Shown here: positions 40,493-47,436 of the stretch, one piece after another
Numbering within the stretch: the first letter of the stretch is position 1
How the letters are laid out: each line of letters begins with the position of its first letter
Source of the DNA: Kutzneria viridogrisea
GTDB lineage: Bacteria; Actinomycetota; Actinomycetes; Mycobacteriales; Pseudonocardiaceae
NCBI GenBank assembly: GCA_014138725.1
Contig: JACJID010000001.1
Location: 1,364,001-1,428,000 of the forward strand
Direction: 5' to 3'
Length of the DNA stretch: 64,000 nt
The notes under the pieces: model-generated
What the model was told of the DNA's origin: nothing
The model's database searches: none
The model's input: only the letters and a program-made list of their open reading frames with translations
Translations under genes and position numbers: made by a program

Positions 40493-41695
40493 GTGCGCTG
40501 TTGCGTGGTGGGTGGGGGACCGGGCGGCATGGTGCTGACGCACCTGTTGGCCAGGGCGGGGGTCGAGGTGACCCTGCTGGAGGCGCACCAGGACTTCGAC
40601 CGGGAGTTCCGGGGCGACTCGCTGCACCCGGCGACCCTGGAGCTGATGGACACCCTGGGCCTGGCCGAGGACCTGTTGGCGTTGGAGCACTTCAAGGCCA
40701 GCCACTTCCGCTTCCACACTCCGCGCGGCAGCTTCACCACCACCGACTACAACCGGCTGGACACCAAGTTTCCCTACGTGGCGCTGATGCCGCAGGCCCG
40801 GTTCCTGGACTTCCTCGCCGAGCGCACCCGCGACCTGCCCGGGGCGCGGATCATCACCGGTGCCAAGGTCGTGGAGTTGCTGCGGGACGGCGAGCGGATC
40901 ACCGGCGTGCGCTACGGCGACCAGGAGTCGCGCGCCGACCTGGTGATCGCCTCGGACGGGCGGTTCTCGCGAATGCGCAGGCTCGCCGACCTGCCCGTGA
41001 CCTCACTGGGCGCCAGCAGCGACCTGCTCTGGTTCCTGCTGCCGCGCCGACCCGAGACCGATCCGCCCGAGGCCGACGTGGACCTGTACTTCGGCAGCGA
41101 CCACTACGTCGGGCTGCTGGGGCGGCCCACGCAGTGGCAGATCGGCTACACGCTGCCCAAGGGCGGGTACGCCGCCGCGCGGCAGGCCGGGGTCGAGCCG
41201 ATCCGGCGGTTCCTGCGCGAGCACGTGAGCTGGCTGGCCGACCGCGCCGACCTGCTCACCGACTTCGCGCAGACCACCCTGCTGTCCGTGGAGATCGCCC
41301 GCGCCCCGCGCTGGCACCGGCCGGGTCTGCTCATGATCGGTGATGCCGCACATGTGATCTCACCCGTGGGCGGCAACGGCATCCTGATGGCGATCCAGGA
41401 CGCCGTCGTCGCCGCCAACGAGCTGATCCCGTTGCTGCGCAAGGGCTTGCCCCTACCGGAGGAGGCGCTGGCCCGGGTGCAGCGGCTGCGTGAGCCCGCG
41501 ATCGTCCAGGTCCAGGACCAGCAGGTCCGGGTCGAACGCCGGATCGCCGCCAACATCGCGGCCGGTCGCCCGCTCGCCCCCGGCGGGGTCTTCCGCCTGC
41601 TGGCGAGCCTGCCCGCCTTCCGCCGCCGCGCCGCCCTGGCCAACGCCTACGGCCCCGGCCGCCCCAGCCTGGACCCGGCGCTGATCACGAGCTGA
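40493..41695 (+). CDS. FAD-dependent aromatic monooxygenase
   Basis: The 400-residue protein has the class A flavin monooxygenase plan: an N-terminal Rossmann motif VVGGGPGGMVLTHLLARAGV (residues 5-24) ending in LLEAH, and near the C-terminus GDAAHVISPVGGNGILMAIQ for FAD ribityl binding. Such enzymes hydroxylate phenolic rings with NAD(P)H and O2. The start is GTG at 40493, five bases after GGAGG; an earlier ATG at 40457 sits in the operator. It overlaps the convergent fused catabolic gene by 11 bases. Confidence 0.87.
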   Translation: MRCCVVGGGPGGMVLTHLLARAGVEVTLLEAHQDFDREFRGDSLHPATLELMDTLGLAEDLLALEHFKASHFRFHTPRGSFTTTDYNRLDTKFPYVALMPQARFLDFLAERTRDLPGARIITGAKVVELLRDGERITGVRYGDQESRADLVIASDGRFSRMRRLADLPVTSLGASSDLLWFLLPRRPETDPPEADVDLYFGSDHYVGLLGRPTQWQIGYTLPKGGYAAARQAGVEPIRRFLREHVSWLADRADLLTDFAQTTLLSVEIARAPRWHRPGLLMIGDAAHVISPVGGNGILMAIQDAVVAANELIPLLRKGLPLPEEALARVQRLREPAIVQVQDQQVRVERRIAANIAAGRPLAPGGVFRLLASLPAFRRRAALANAYGPGRPSLDPALITS

Positions 41696-43442
41696 GCCGG
41701 CCGATGCGGAACTCGTAGTCCAGTAGCCGGGATCCGTCCGGCTGGGGCGTGAACTCCACGACCAGCGCGTCCTTCACGCCGAACACCGTGTCCGAGTCGA
41801 GGTACTCGCCGCCGCGCACGAACAACTGGGTCACCAGCCTGCGGTGTCCCGGCGCGGAGATCATGAAGTGCACGTGCGGGGCGCGGTACGGGTGGCGGCC
41901 CACCTCGGCCAGCAGGCCGCCGACGGGGCCGTCGGCCGGGATCGGGTACGCCGAGGGCAGGATCGACCGGAAGTGCAGGCGGCCCAACGGGTCGGTGTGG
42001 AACCGGGCACGCAGCACCGGTCCGTCCAGCTCGGGAAGCTGCACGTCGTAGAAACCGTCCTCATTGGACTGCCACACGTCGACGACCGCGCCCGGCACCG
42101 GCTCGCCCGCCTCGTCGGTGACCCGCGCGCGCACGACCAGCGGCGTGCCGGGCAACCCGTCGGAGATGTCGGCCCCGTGCTCGGCGGCGGGCGGACCGTC
42201 CACATAGAACGGTCCCAGTACGGCGGAGGGCGTCGTGTCGGGCGTGCGGGAATTGGTGAGCAGGTCGACCACGCTGGACAGGCCGAGCACGTCGGAGAGC
42301 AGCACGAACTCCTGGCGCTTGTCGTCGGTGATGTGCCCGGTGTCGGTGAGGAACTCGATCGCGCGGGTCCACTCCCGCTCGGTCAGGTCGTTGCGCACGG
42401 CGTAGGAGTGCAGGTGCCGCACCAGGTCGGTGATCAGCTGGTGGGTGCGCGGGTCCTCGGTGCCCGCGAAGCTGGCGAGCACCTGACGGGTCAGCGCGCT
42501 CACCGCCTCGCCGGGGCGCTGTCCGCGCCACGCCCGGTGCAGGAACTCGTCCTGCGGTTCGGGCATGCCCAGTTCGCGCAGCGAGGTCGGTCCGCCCAAC
42601 TCCGAGATCAGGTCGTACAGCGCGCCGGGTGCGTCCGTGACGCCCATGGCCCGCGCTACTGTGTCGGTGGAACCGTGTGCTGCCAACGAATGCGGCAGCA
42701 ACACCGTGTGCGTCTCGGAGTGTGGGAGCCGGTACCGGCCGCCGAGTTCGTGGCAGAGCTTGTGGTGCCGCCCCGTGCTGACCGAGGCCAGGCAGTTGCC
42801 CGCGAGCCAGGCCGCTTCGAGCAGTTCGGCGCGGGAATCCACGGTGGACAGATCGCGCAGCGCGCGCGGGATCGTGCCGATCACGTGCAGTGCCATGGCA
42901 TCGGTCATCGGTGAGGCCTGCGGCGAGTAGAGCGCCTCGATGGCGTGCGCGAGGGCGTTCACGGCGCTGGTGACCGTGGTGGCCACCGGCAGCGAGCGGG
43001 TCAGCTCCACGTCGTAGACCACCGTGCCGGGCAGCACCTCGGGCAACCGCCGGGTGGTCTTGACCCCGTCCCGCGTCTCGCCGAGCACGGGGGTGACCTC
43101 CGACCCGGCGTAGGTCGTGGGGACCACGATCTGCGGCGCCGCGGTGTGCGCGGCCAGCGCCTTGGACAGCCCCGTGGTCGAGCCCCCGCCGATGGCCACG
43201 ATGCTGTCCGCGCCGTGCTCGCGGAACACCGCCAGCGCCTGCTCAGTGACCTCGACCGGGGTGTGCATGGTCGCGCCGCCGAACCGGGCCGCCGCGGGCA
43301 CGCCGCAGTCGGCCCACCGGTCGCTGGCCAGCAGCAGTGGGCGTGTGCTGCCCAGCCTGGCCAGTTCCTCGGGGACCTGGGCGAGGGTGCCCGCGCCGAA
43401 CACGATGCGGGCCGGTGAGCCGGACCAGGCGAAGCTGCGCAT
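41685..43442 (-). CDS. Maleylacetate reductase fused to hydroxyquinol 1,2-dioxygenase
   Basis: The 585-residue protein has two enzymes in one chain. Residues 1-320: an iron-type alcohol dehydrogenase fold as in maleylacetate reductases (SIVAIGGGSTTGLSKAL, PTTYAGSEVTPVLGE, ALAHAIEALYSPQASP). Residues 330-585: an intradiol dioxygenase of hydroxyquinol type, with DVWQSNEDGFYDVQ and HPYRAPHVHFMISAPG giving Tyr and His ligands for Fe(III). The dioxygenase opens hydroxyquinol to maleylacetate, the reductase turns that into 3-oxoadipate. The start MRSFAWSG matches normal reductase starts; upstream codons exist. Divergent from a LysR gene. Confidence 0.9.
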   Translation of the reverse strand: MRSFAWSGSPARIVFGAGTLAQVPEELARLGSTRPLLLASDRWADCGVPAAARFGGATMHTPVEVTEQALAVFREHGADSIVAIGGGSTTGLSKALAAHTAAPQIVVPTTYAGSEVTPVLGETRDGVKTTRRLPEVLPGTVVYDVELTRSLPVATTVTSAVNALAHAIEALYSPQASPMTDAMALHVIGTIPRALRDLSTVDSRAELLEAAWLAGNCLASVSTGRHHKLCHELGGRYRLPHSETHTVLLPHSLAAHGSTDTVARAMGVTDAPGALYDLISELGGPTSLRELGMPEPQDEFLHRAWRGQRPGEAVSALTRQVLASFAGTEDPRTHQLITDLVRHLHSYAVRNDLTEREWTRAIEFLTDTGHITDDKRQEFVLLSDVLGLSSVVDLLTNSRTPDTTPSAVLGPFYVDGPPAAEHGADISDGLPGTPLVVRARVTDEAGEPVPGAVVDVWQSNEDGFYDVQLPELDGPVLRARFHTDPLGRLHFRSILPSAYPIPADGPVGGLLAEVGRHPYRAPHVHFMISAPGHRRLVTQLFVRGGEYLDSDTVFGVKDALVVEFTPQPDGSRLLDYEFRIGRLSS

Positions 43443-43544
43443 GATCCGAGCTAACCGCTGCCCGCCCGCCGGGGCCATCCCGATCCGTGACCGCACCCAT
43501 TCAGGAAGTTGTGGTGTCCTGGGTCACTGCTAAAGTTCGCGAAT
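43443..43544. promoter_or_regulatory. Divergent promoter region of fused catabolic gene and LysR gene
   Basis: About 100 bases between the two divergent starts, the classic site for autoregulated LysR control with a T-N11-A type site. Candidates include the AT-richer stretch at 43500-43545 (CTGCTAAAGTTCGCGAAT). If the fused gene starts at 43478 or 43496 instead, the gap is shorter. Binding sites are not resolved. Confidence 0.5.
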
Positions 43545-44405
43545 GTGTCCACCCGCCCCGAACTGGTCGCGCTGCGCTCGTTCCTGAGCGTGTACCGGAC
43601 CGGGGGCGTGTCCAGGGCCGCGGAGGCCCTGCACCTGTCCCAGCCCGCGGTGTCGCACCACCTGCGGGCGATCGAGTCCGTGGTCGGGCGGCCGCTGTTC
43701 CACCGGGCGGGCCGCGGCATCGCACCCACCGAGGCGGGCCACAAGCTGGCCGCGGAGATCGCCGAGCACGTGGACGCGCTGGAGGGCGCGCTGGACACCC
43801 TGCGCAGCGCGGCCGAGTGCGCGACCGGCCCGGTGTTCCTCGGCGCCCCGGCCGACCTGCTGGCCGGGCACCTGATCGAACGGCTCGCCCCGCTGCTGGC
43901 CACCGGGCTCACTGTGCGCTGCCGGGTGGGCCTGTCCCCGGACCTGCTGGCCGGGCTGCTCGCCGACGAGCTGGACGTGGCCCTGCTGACCAAGATCGAG
44001 GGCGTGTCCAGCCGCGGCCTGTACCTGGTGCACTCGCACGACGAGGAGTTCGTGCTGATCGGCCGGGCCGGTGAGGCGCCGTACGAGCCGGGGGAGCGGC
44101 CGTTCGTCGGCTACTCCGAGGACATGCCGATGGCCCGTCGCTACTTCCGGGACTGCTGGGGCACCGCCCCGCCCAAGCCGGTGTTCACCGTCGCCGACAT
44201 GCGGGCCGTGGTCGTCGCCGTGCAGGCGGGCGCGGGTCTGTCGGTGGTGCCGCGCTACCTTGCCCAGCCCGCCATCGACGCCGGCTCGGTGCGGGTCCTG
44301 CACACCCCGCGCGAGCCCGTGCTCAACCCGCTCCACCTGGCCGCCCGGCGCGGCCGTGAGCACCTACCCCGCATCCGCGCCGTGTTCGCCGCCGTCACCC
44401 AGTAG
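43545..44405 (+). CDS. LysR-family regulator of the aromatic catabolic gene
   Basis: The 286-residue protein has the LysR N-terminal winged helix-turn-helix (LVALRSFLSVYRTGGVSRAA then EALHLSQPAVSHHLRAIESV) and a periplasmic-binding-type effector domain. GTG start (VSTRPELVAL). Divergence from the reductase/dioxygenase gene suggests it activates that gene in response to a pathway intermediate. Its 3' end overlaps the convergent TetR gene by 42 bases, unusual and perhaps a source of antisense interference. Confidence 0.88.
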   Translation: MSTRPELVALRSFLSVYRTGGVSRAAEALHLSQPAVSHHLRAIESVVGRPLFHRAGRGIAPTEAGHKLAAEIAEHVDALEGALDTLRSAAECATGPVFLGAPADLLAGHLIERLAPLLATGLTVRCRVGLSPDLLAGLLADELDVALLTKIEGVSSRGLYLVHSHDEEFVLIGRAGEAPYEPGERPFVGYSEDMPMARRYFRDCWGTAPPKPVFTVADMRAVVVAVQAGAGLSVVPRYLAQPAIDAGSVRVLHTPREPVLNPLHLAARRGREHLPRIRAVFAAVTQ

Positions 44406-44909
44406 CGCCAGCAACGCCCGCTTGGCCTGCCGGGCGGGCTCGGCCGAACCGGTCACCGCCGCCATCGTGATCGCGCCCTCGGCGAGCAGCAGGGCGTGGT
44501 CGGCCAGCTCCGGGGTTGGCGCGATGCCCACCAGGTACTCGCGGAACGCCAGCTTGTGCGCCCGCGCCGTCTCGGCCACCGGCGGGCAGCTCGCGCCCAG
44601 CTCGCCGAAGGAGTTGACGAACGCGCAGCCGCGGAAGTCCGGCTCGCTGAACCAGTCGTGCAGCCAGTCGAACACCGCGAGCAGCGGTTCGGGCCGGGCG
44701 TCCGCGTACTGCGCCACCGAGCGGCGCCACCGCTCGTCGCGGCGCAGCAGGTACGCCTCCACCAACGCGTCCTTGGACGGGAACAACTGGTAGAGGCGCT
44801 TGAGCGAGGCCCCGGAGGCGGCGCGGACCTGGTCCATGCCCACCTGCTGCACGCCGCGTCCGTAGAACAGCGGCTCGACCGCTTCGAGCACCGCTTCTGG
44901 GGTCAGCAC
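44364..44909 (-). CDS. TetR/AcrR-family regulator
   Basis: The 181-residue protein shows a TetR helix-turn-helix (GVQQVGMDQVRAASGASLKR then LYQLFPSKDALVEAYLLRRD). The C-terminal domain is helical with no obvious ligand motif. The GTG at 44909 has GGAGG five bases upstream; a GTG six bases further is too close. Convergent overlap with LysR. It may control the SnoaL-like gene upstream or the monooxygenase; no target site is proven. Confidence 0.85.
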   Translation of the reverse strand: MLTPEAVLEAVEPLFYGRGVQQVGMDQVRAASGASLKRLYQLFPSKDALVEAYLLRRDERWRRSVAQYADARPEPLLAVFDWLHDWFSEPDFRGCAFVNSFGELGASCPPVAETARAHKLAFREYLVGIAPTPELADHALLLAEGAITMAAVTGSAEPARQAKRALLALLGDGGEHGADAG

Positions 44910-44955
44910 CGACACCTCCGGGCGCGTGAGAACTCACGTTCTCAACCACCGTAGC

Positions 44956-45339
44956 TCAGCGGAAGAAAGCGCTCATACCCGGTACGTCGCTGAGGTAGGT
45001 GTCGATCCCGGCGATCTTGTCCCCGCGCACGGTCAGCACCGTGGCCAGGTGCTCGTCCAGCACCCGGCCGTCCGGCTTGGTGGCGGTGTTGTGCAGGGAC
45101 AGCGCCACGCCGTCCTGTCCGACCAGCACGTGCAGCAGTTCGGTCCGCACCCCGTTGCCGCGGATCGCCATGGCCCGCGCGACAACCGCGTCGGCGCCCT
45201 CGATCCGGTCGGAGATCGTGCCCTCGCCGGGCATGCTCCACCACGCGTCCTCGGTGAACAGCTCGCGCAGCGCTGCCGCATCATCGGTGGTGAAGGCGTG
45301 CAGGAACCGGTGCGCGAGGGTGGCGTCGGCGGTGGGCAT
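44956..45339 (-). CDS. SnoaL/NTF2-like protein
   Basis: The 127-residue protein starts MPTADATLAHRFLHAFTTDD, with AGGAGT upstream. The pattern of helix, then ALRELFTEDAWWSMPGEGTI and a C-terminal LTVRGDKIAGIDTYLSDVPG, is the cone-shaped NTF2-like/SnoaL fold, used for cyclases, isomerases and small-molecule binding. Divergent to an ArsR regulator, with which it probably forms a regulated pair. Substrate unknown. Confidence 0.8.
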   Translation of the reverse strand: MPTADATLAHRFLHAFTTDDAAALRELFTEDAWWSMPGEGTISDRIEGADAVVARAMAIRGNGVRTELLHVLVGQDGVALSLHNTATKPDGRVLDEHLATVLTVRGDKIAGIDTYLSDVPGMSAFFR

Positions 45340-45353
45340 GGTGACTCCTGACC

Positions 45354-45369
45354 GTTCGATAGTTCGAAT
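45354..45369. promoter_or_regulatory. Possible ArsR operator
   Basis: GTTCGATAGTTCGAAT holds two TTCGA boxes four bases apart in the divergent gap between the SnoaL-like and ArsR-type genes. Paired short boxes of this kind are usual for winged-helix repressors. Assigned by place and form. Confidence 0.5.
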
Positions 45370-45405
45370 GTACGTGAACTGTAGCCCATCGGCTAGGCTG
45401 GGGGC

Positions 45406-45714
45406 GTGGTAGCACTCGTCCACCCGGCCCGGGAGCAGTTGCGCATCGAGGACGTCCTGGAGGCGCTGGCCAACCCGATCCGGCTGCGCATCGTGCACCG
45501 GCTGGCCGCCGGTGAGGAGCTGACCTGCGGCACGACCCTGCCCGAGGTGTCCAAGTCCACCGCCAGCCACCACTGGCGCGTGCTGCGCGAGGGCGGGGTG
45601 CTGTTCCAGCGCAGGGTCGGGCGCACCGTGCTGATGTCCCTGCGCCGCGAGGACCTCGACGCGCGCTTCCCCGGGCTGCTCGCCAGCGTGCTGGCCGCCG
45701 TGGACAGCGACTGA
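45406..45714 (+). CDS. ArsR-type winged-helix regulator
   Basis: The 102-residue protein has the ArsR/HTH_20 pattern: ALANPIRLRIVHRLAAGEEL, TCGTTLPEVSKSTASHHWRV, LREGGVLFQRRVGRTVLMSL. The single Cys does not form a metal site of the ELCVCDL type, so it may sense something other than metal. Divergent from the SnoaL-like gene. GTG start with a -10-like TAGGCT close by, so the mRNA may be nearly leaderless. Confidence 0.82.
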   Translation: MVALVHPAREQLRIEDVLEALANPIRLRIVHRLAAGEELTCGTTLPEVSKSTASHHWRVLREGGVLFQRRVGRTVLMSLRREDLDARFPGLLASVLAAVDSD

Positions 45715-45735
45715 CACCTGCGCTTGGATTGCCCG

Positions 45736-46170
45736 ATGACCGAGCCCAATCCGCTGGCGACCTGGCCCACCGGCAGGCTGCTGTCGGTCGCCGCCCGACT
45801 CACCGAGCGCTCCTGGGAACAGGTCCTTGCCGGGATGGGGCTGACCCACGCCGGTCTGATCGCACTGCACGTGCTCACCGAGGGGCCGCTGACCCAGCGC
45901 GGGCTCGCGCGGCGCTGCCGCGTAACCGACCAGACGATCAGCCGCACCGTGGACCGGCTCGTCACCGCCGGGCACGCCGAGCGCACCGTGGACGAGGTGG
46001 ACCGCCGCAAGGTCCTCGTGTCGATCACCCCGGCCGGTGCCGCCGTGCACGCCCGCGCCACCCGTGCCGAGCGCGAGGACCCCGTGCTGCTCGGCGCGGT
46101 CGAGGACTACGAGGGCCTGCGCCGCCAACTCGTCCAGCTCATCGCCGCGATCGGCCTGGACGAGGACTGA
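45736..46170 (+). CDS. MarR-family regulator
   Basis: The 144-residue protein begins MTEPNPLATWPTGRLLSVAA. It has the MarR winged helix: GLTHAGLIALHVLTEGPLTQ, GLARRCRVTDQTISRTVDRL, GHAERTVDEVDRRKVLVSIT with the DxR wing motif. It follows the ArsR gene by 21 bases and is likely co-transcribed. Target not known. A long palindrome follows its stop and may end transcription. Confidence 0.85.
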   Translation: MTEPNPLATWPTGRLLSVAARLTERSWEQVLAGMGLTHAGLIALHVLTEGPLTQRGLARRCRVTDQTISRTVDRLVTAGHAERTVDEVDRRKVLVSITPAGAAVHARATRAEREDPVLLGAVEDYEGLRRQLVQLIAAIGLDED

Positions 46171-46187
46171 GCGGTCGACGTCGGAAC

Positions 46188-46244
46188 GTGCCATGAAAGT
46201 GCCTTTCACTGCGTTCAACGCAGTGAAAGGCACTTTCATGGCAC
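46188..46244. repeat. KVPF-type palindrome, copy 1 (26-bp arms)
   Basis: Arms at 46188-46213 (starting GTGCCATGAAAGTGCCTTTC) and 46219-46244 are perfect complements, with loop TTCAA. It lies between the convergent MarR gene and the I36-like gene. The DNA would read MKVPFTAFNAVKGTFMA as protein. A related palindrome occurs three more times in this window (copies at 51317, 53851, 55581). Possible roles: bidirectional terminator, non-autonomous mobile repeat, or structured RNA. Confidence 0.9.
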
Positions 46245-46256
46245 TGACCGGGTGGA

Positions 46257-46871
46257 TCAGCCGCTGACGGCCCGGATCCCGGTGACCAGCCAACTGGTGC
46301 TGGGCTGGCGCTCGTTCGCGGTCATGTTCAGCACGCGACAGGTACCGCCGGGCGGGCAACTGGTCATCATGTTGCCCTCACGGGTGTTCTGGTAGCTGCG
46401 CGCGGTGAAGTCCATGGCCACGAACACATTCGGCGCCCCGACCGGCAGGGTGAGCAGTTCGCCGGTGAAGTTCTCCCCGGACCAGACGCACACCTGGTGC
46501 TTGGTGCCCAGTTCACAGCGGCGCCCGCTCCAGTTGTGCAGCAACTGCTTGACCGGGTCGGCGGAGTCGCCGCCCGCGAACTGGGCGACCTCGCCCTTGC
46601 CCAGGACCAGCGCGTGGTCGTCGCCGGGATCGGTGTTGGAGGTGACCAGCGCGTTCTGCCGTGAGGCGCTGCGGTAGCTGTGCACCTCCACCGAGGAGGG
46701 CAGGGTCACCTTGCTCGCCCCGACGGGCAGGCGGTAGAGCTGCCCGGTGAAGTTCGGGCCGGTCCACACGCACAGCTCGTCGCTGCTGCCCAGGTGGCAC
46801 TCGCAGGGGGCGGCCACCGCGGGCAGCGGCAGTGCGATCAGCAGGGCGAACGCCGCCAGCAGTCGCTTCAC
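46257..46871 (-). CDS. Secreted peptidase inhibitor I36/crystallin-like protein
   Basis: The 204-residue protein has a signal peptide (KRLLAAFALLIALPLPAVAA) and two similar domains, marked by CVWTGPNFTGQLYRLPVGAS and CVWSGENFTGELLTLPVGAP. That pattern is the peptidase inhibitor I36/beta-gamma crystallin-like fold found in secreted actinomycete proteins. Cysteine pairs suggest disulfides, which fits the thioredoxin gene just upstream whose stop overlaps this GTG start. Probably exported with thioredoxin-assisted folding; protease inhibition is not shown. Confidence 0.78.
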   Translation of the reverse strand: MKRLLAAFALLIALPLPAVAAPCECHLGSSDELCVWTGPNFTGQLYRLPVGASKVTLPSSVEVHSYRSASRQNALVTSNTDPGDDHALVLGKGEVAQFAGGDSADPVKQLLHNWSGRRCELGTKHQVCVWSGENFTGELLTLPVGAPNVFVAMDFTARSYQNTREGNMMTSCPPGGTCRVLNMTANERQPSTSWLVTGIRAVSG

Positions 46872-47323
46872 GACCCGTACTCGGTGATCTTCTTGGCGAT
46901 CCACGCCTTGATCTGCTCGTTGGACATCATGGTGCCGTTGTCCCGGGCAGCGCCACGGTCGTGGCCCATCTCCGCGCCGTTCTTGTGCGCGATCAGCGTG
47001 GGGATGTACTTGATGCTGTACCCGTTGGTGAAGCTGCGGTTCTGGTCCACGTCCACCTCGGCCAGGATCCACTTGCCGCCGTTGGACCTGGCCTGCTGCT
47101 CCAGCCAGGGCTTGAGCTGGCGGCAGCCGGGACACCAGGTGGCGCCGAAGTCCATGATCACCAGCTTGGTCTTGGACATGTCCAGGACCTGCTGCTGGTT
47201 GCTGGGGGTGAGCGTGACGATCGAGTCGTCCTTGATCTGGGCGGCACTCGCGGTGGGCGCGGCCATCGCCAGTGCCGCAGCCACGGCGACGAGGGCGCCG
47301 AGGACCTTGCTGATCCCGAACAT
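46868..47323 (-). CDS. Secreted thioredoxin-fold protein
   Basis: A 151-residue protein with a signal peptide ending near ASA (residues 1-28) and a thioredoxin domain with active site WCPGC (FGATWCPGCRQLKPWLEQQ), later a cis-Pro in YIPTLIA. CPGC rather than CGPC suggests an oxidising or reducing role outside the cytoplasm. Its stop overlaps the next start (GTGA), so it is produced with the cysteine-containing I36-like protein. Confidence 0.88.
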   Translation of the reverse strand: MFGISKVLGALVAVAAALAMAAPTASAAQIKDDSIVTLTPSNQQQVLDMSKTKLVIMDFGATWCPGCRQLKPWLEQQARSNGGKWILAEVDVDQNRSFTNGYSIKYIPTLIAHKNGAEMGHDRGAARDNGTMMSNEQIKAWIAKKITEYGS

Positions 47324-47339
47324 GCAGGGGCTCCTCTCG

Positions 47340-47369
47340 GGCGGTACCGGCAGGGTTGCCGATACCGCC
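47340..47369. terminator. Hairpin between kinase gene and thioredoxin gene
   Basis: A 13-position stem with one mismatch (GGCGGTA-C-CGGCA against TGCCG-A-TACCGCC) and GGGT loop lies 17 bases before the thioredoxin start. It may end the leftward kinase transcript or serve as operator for the thioredoxin operon. Confidence 0.6.
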
Positions 47370-47436
47370 TACAGGGCACCAGAAGCCGTGTTCCGGTCAG
47401 CACCTGCGATCGGCGCGGACTTTTTCAGCGGCGGGT

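Noticed and set aside
41685-43442. Reductase and dioxygenase as two separate genes with a missed stop
   Set aside because: The frame runs through without stop and both halves keep their domain features; the join is in a plausible linker position.
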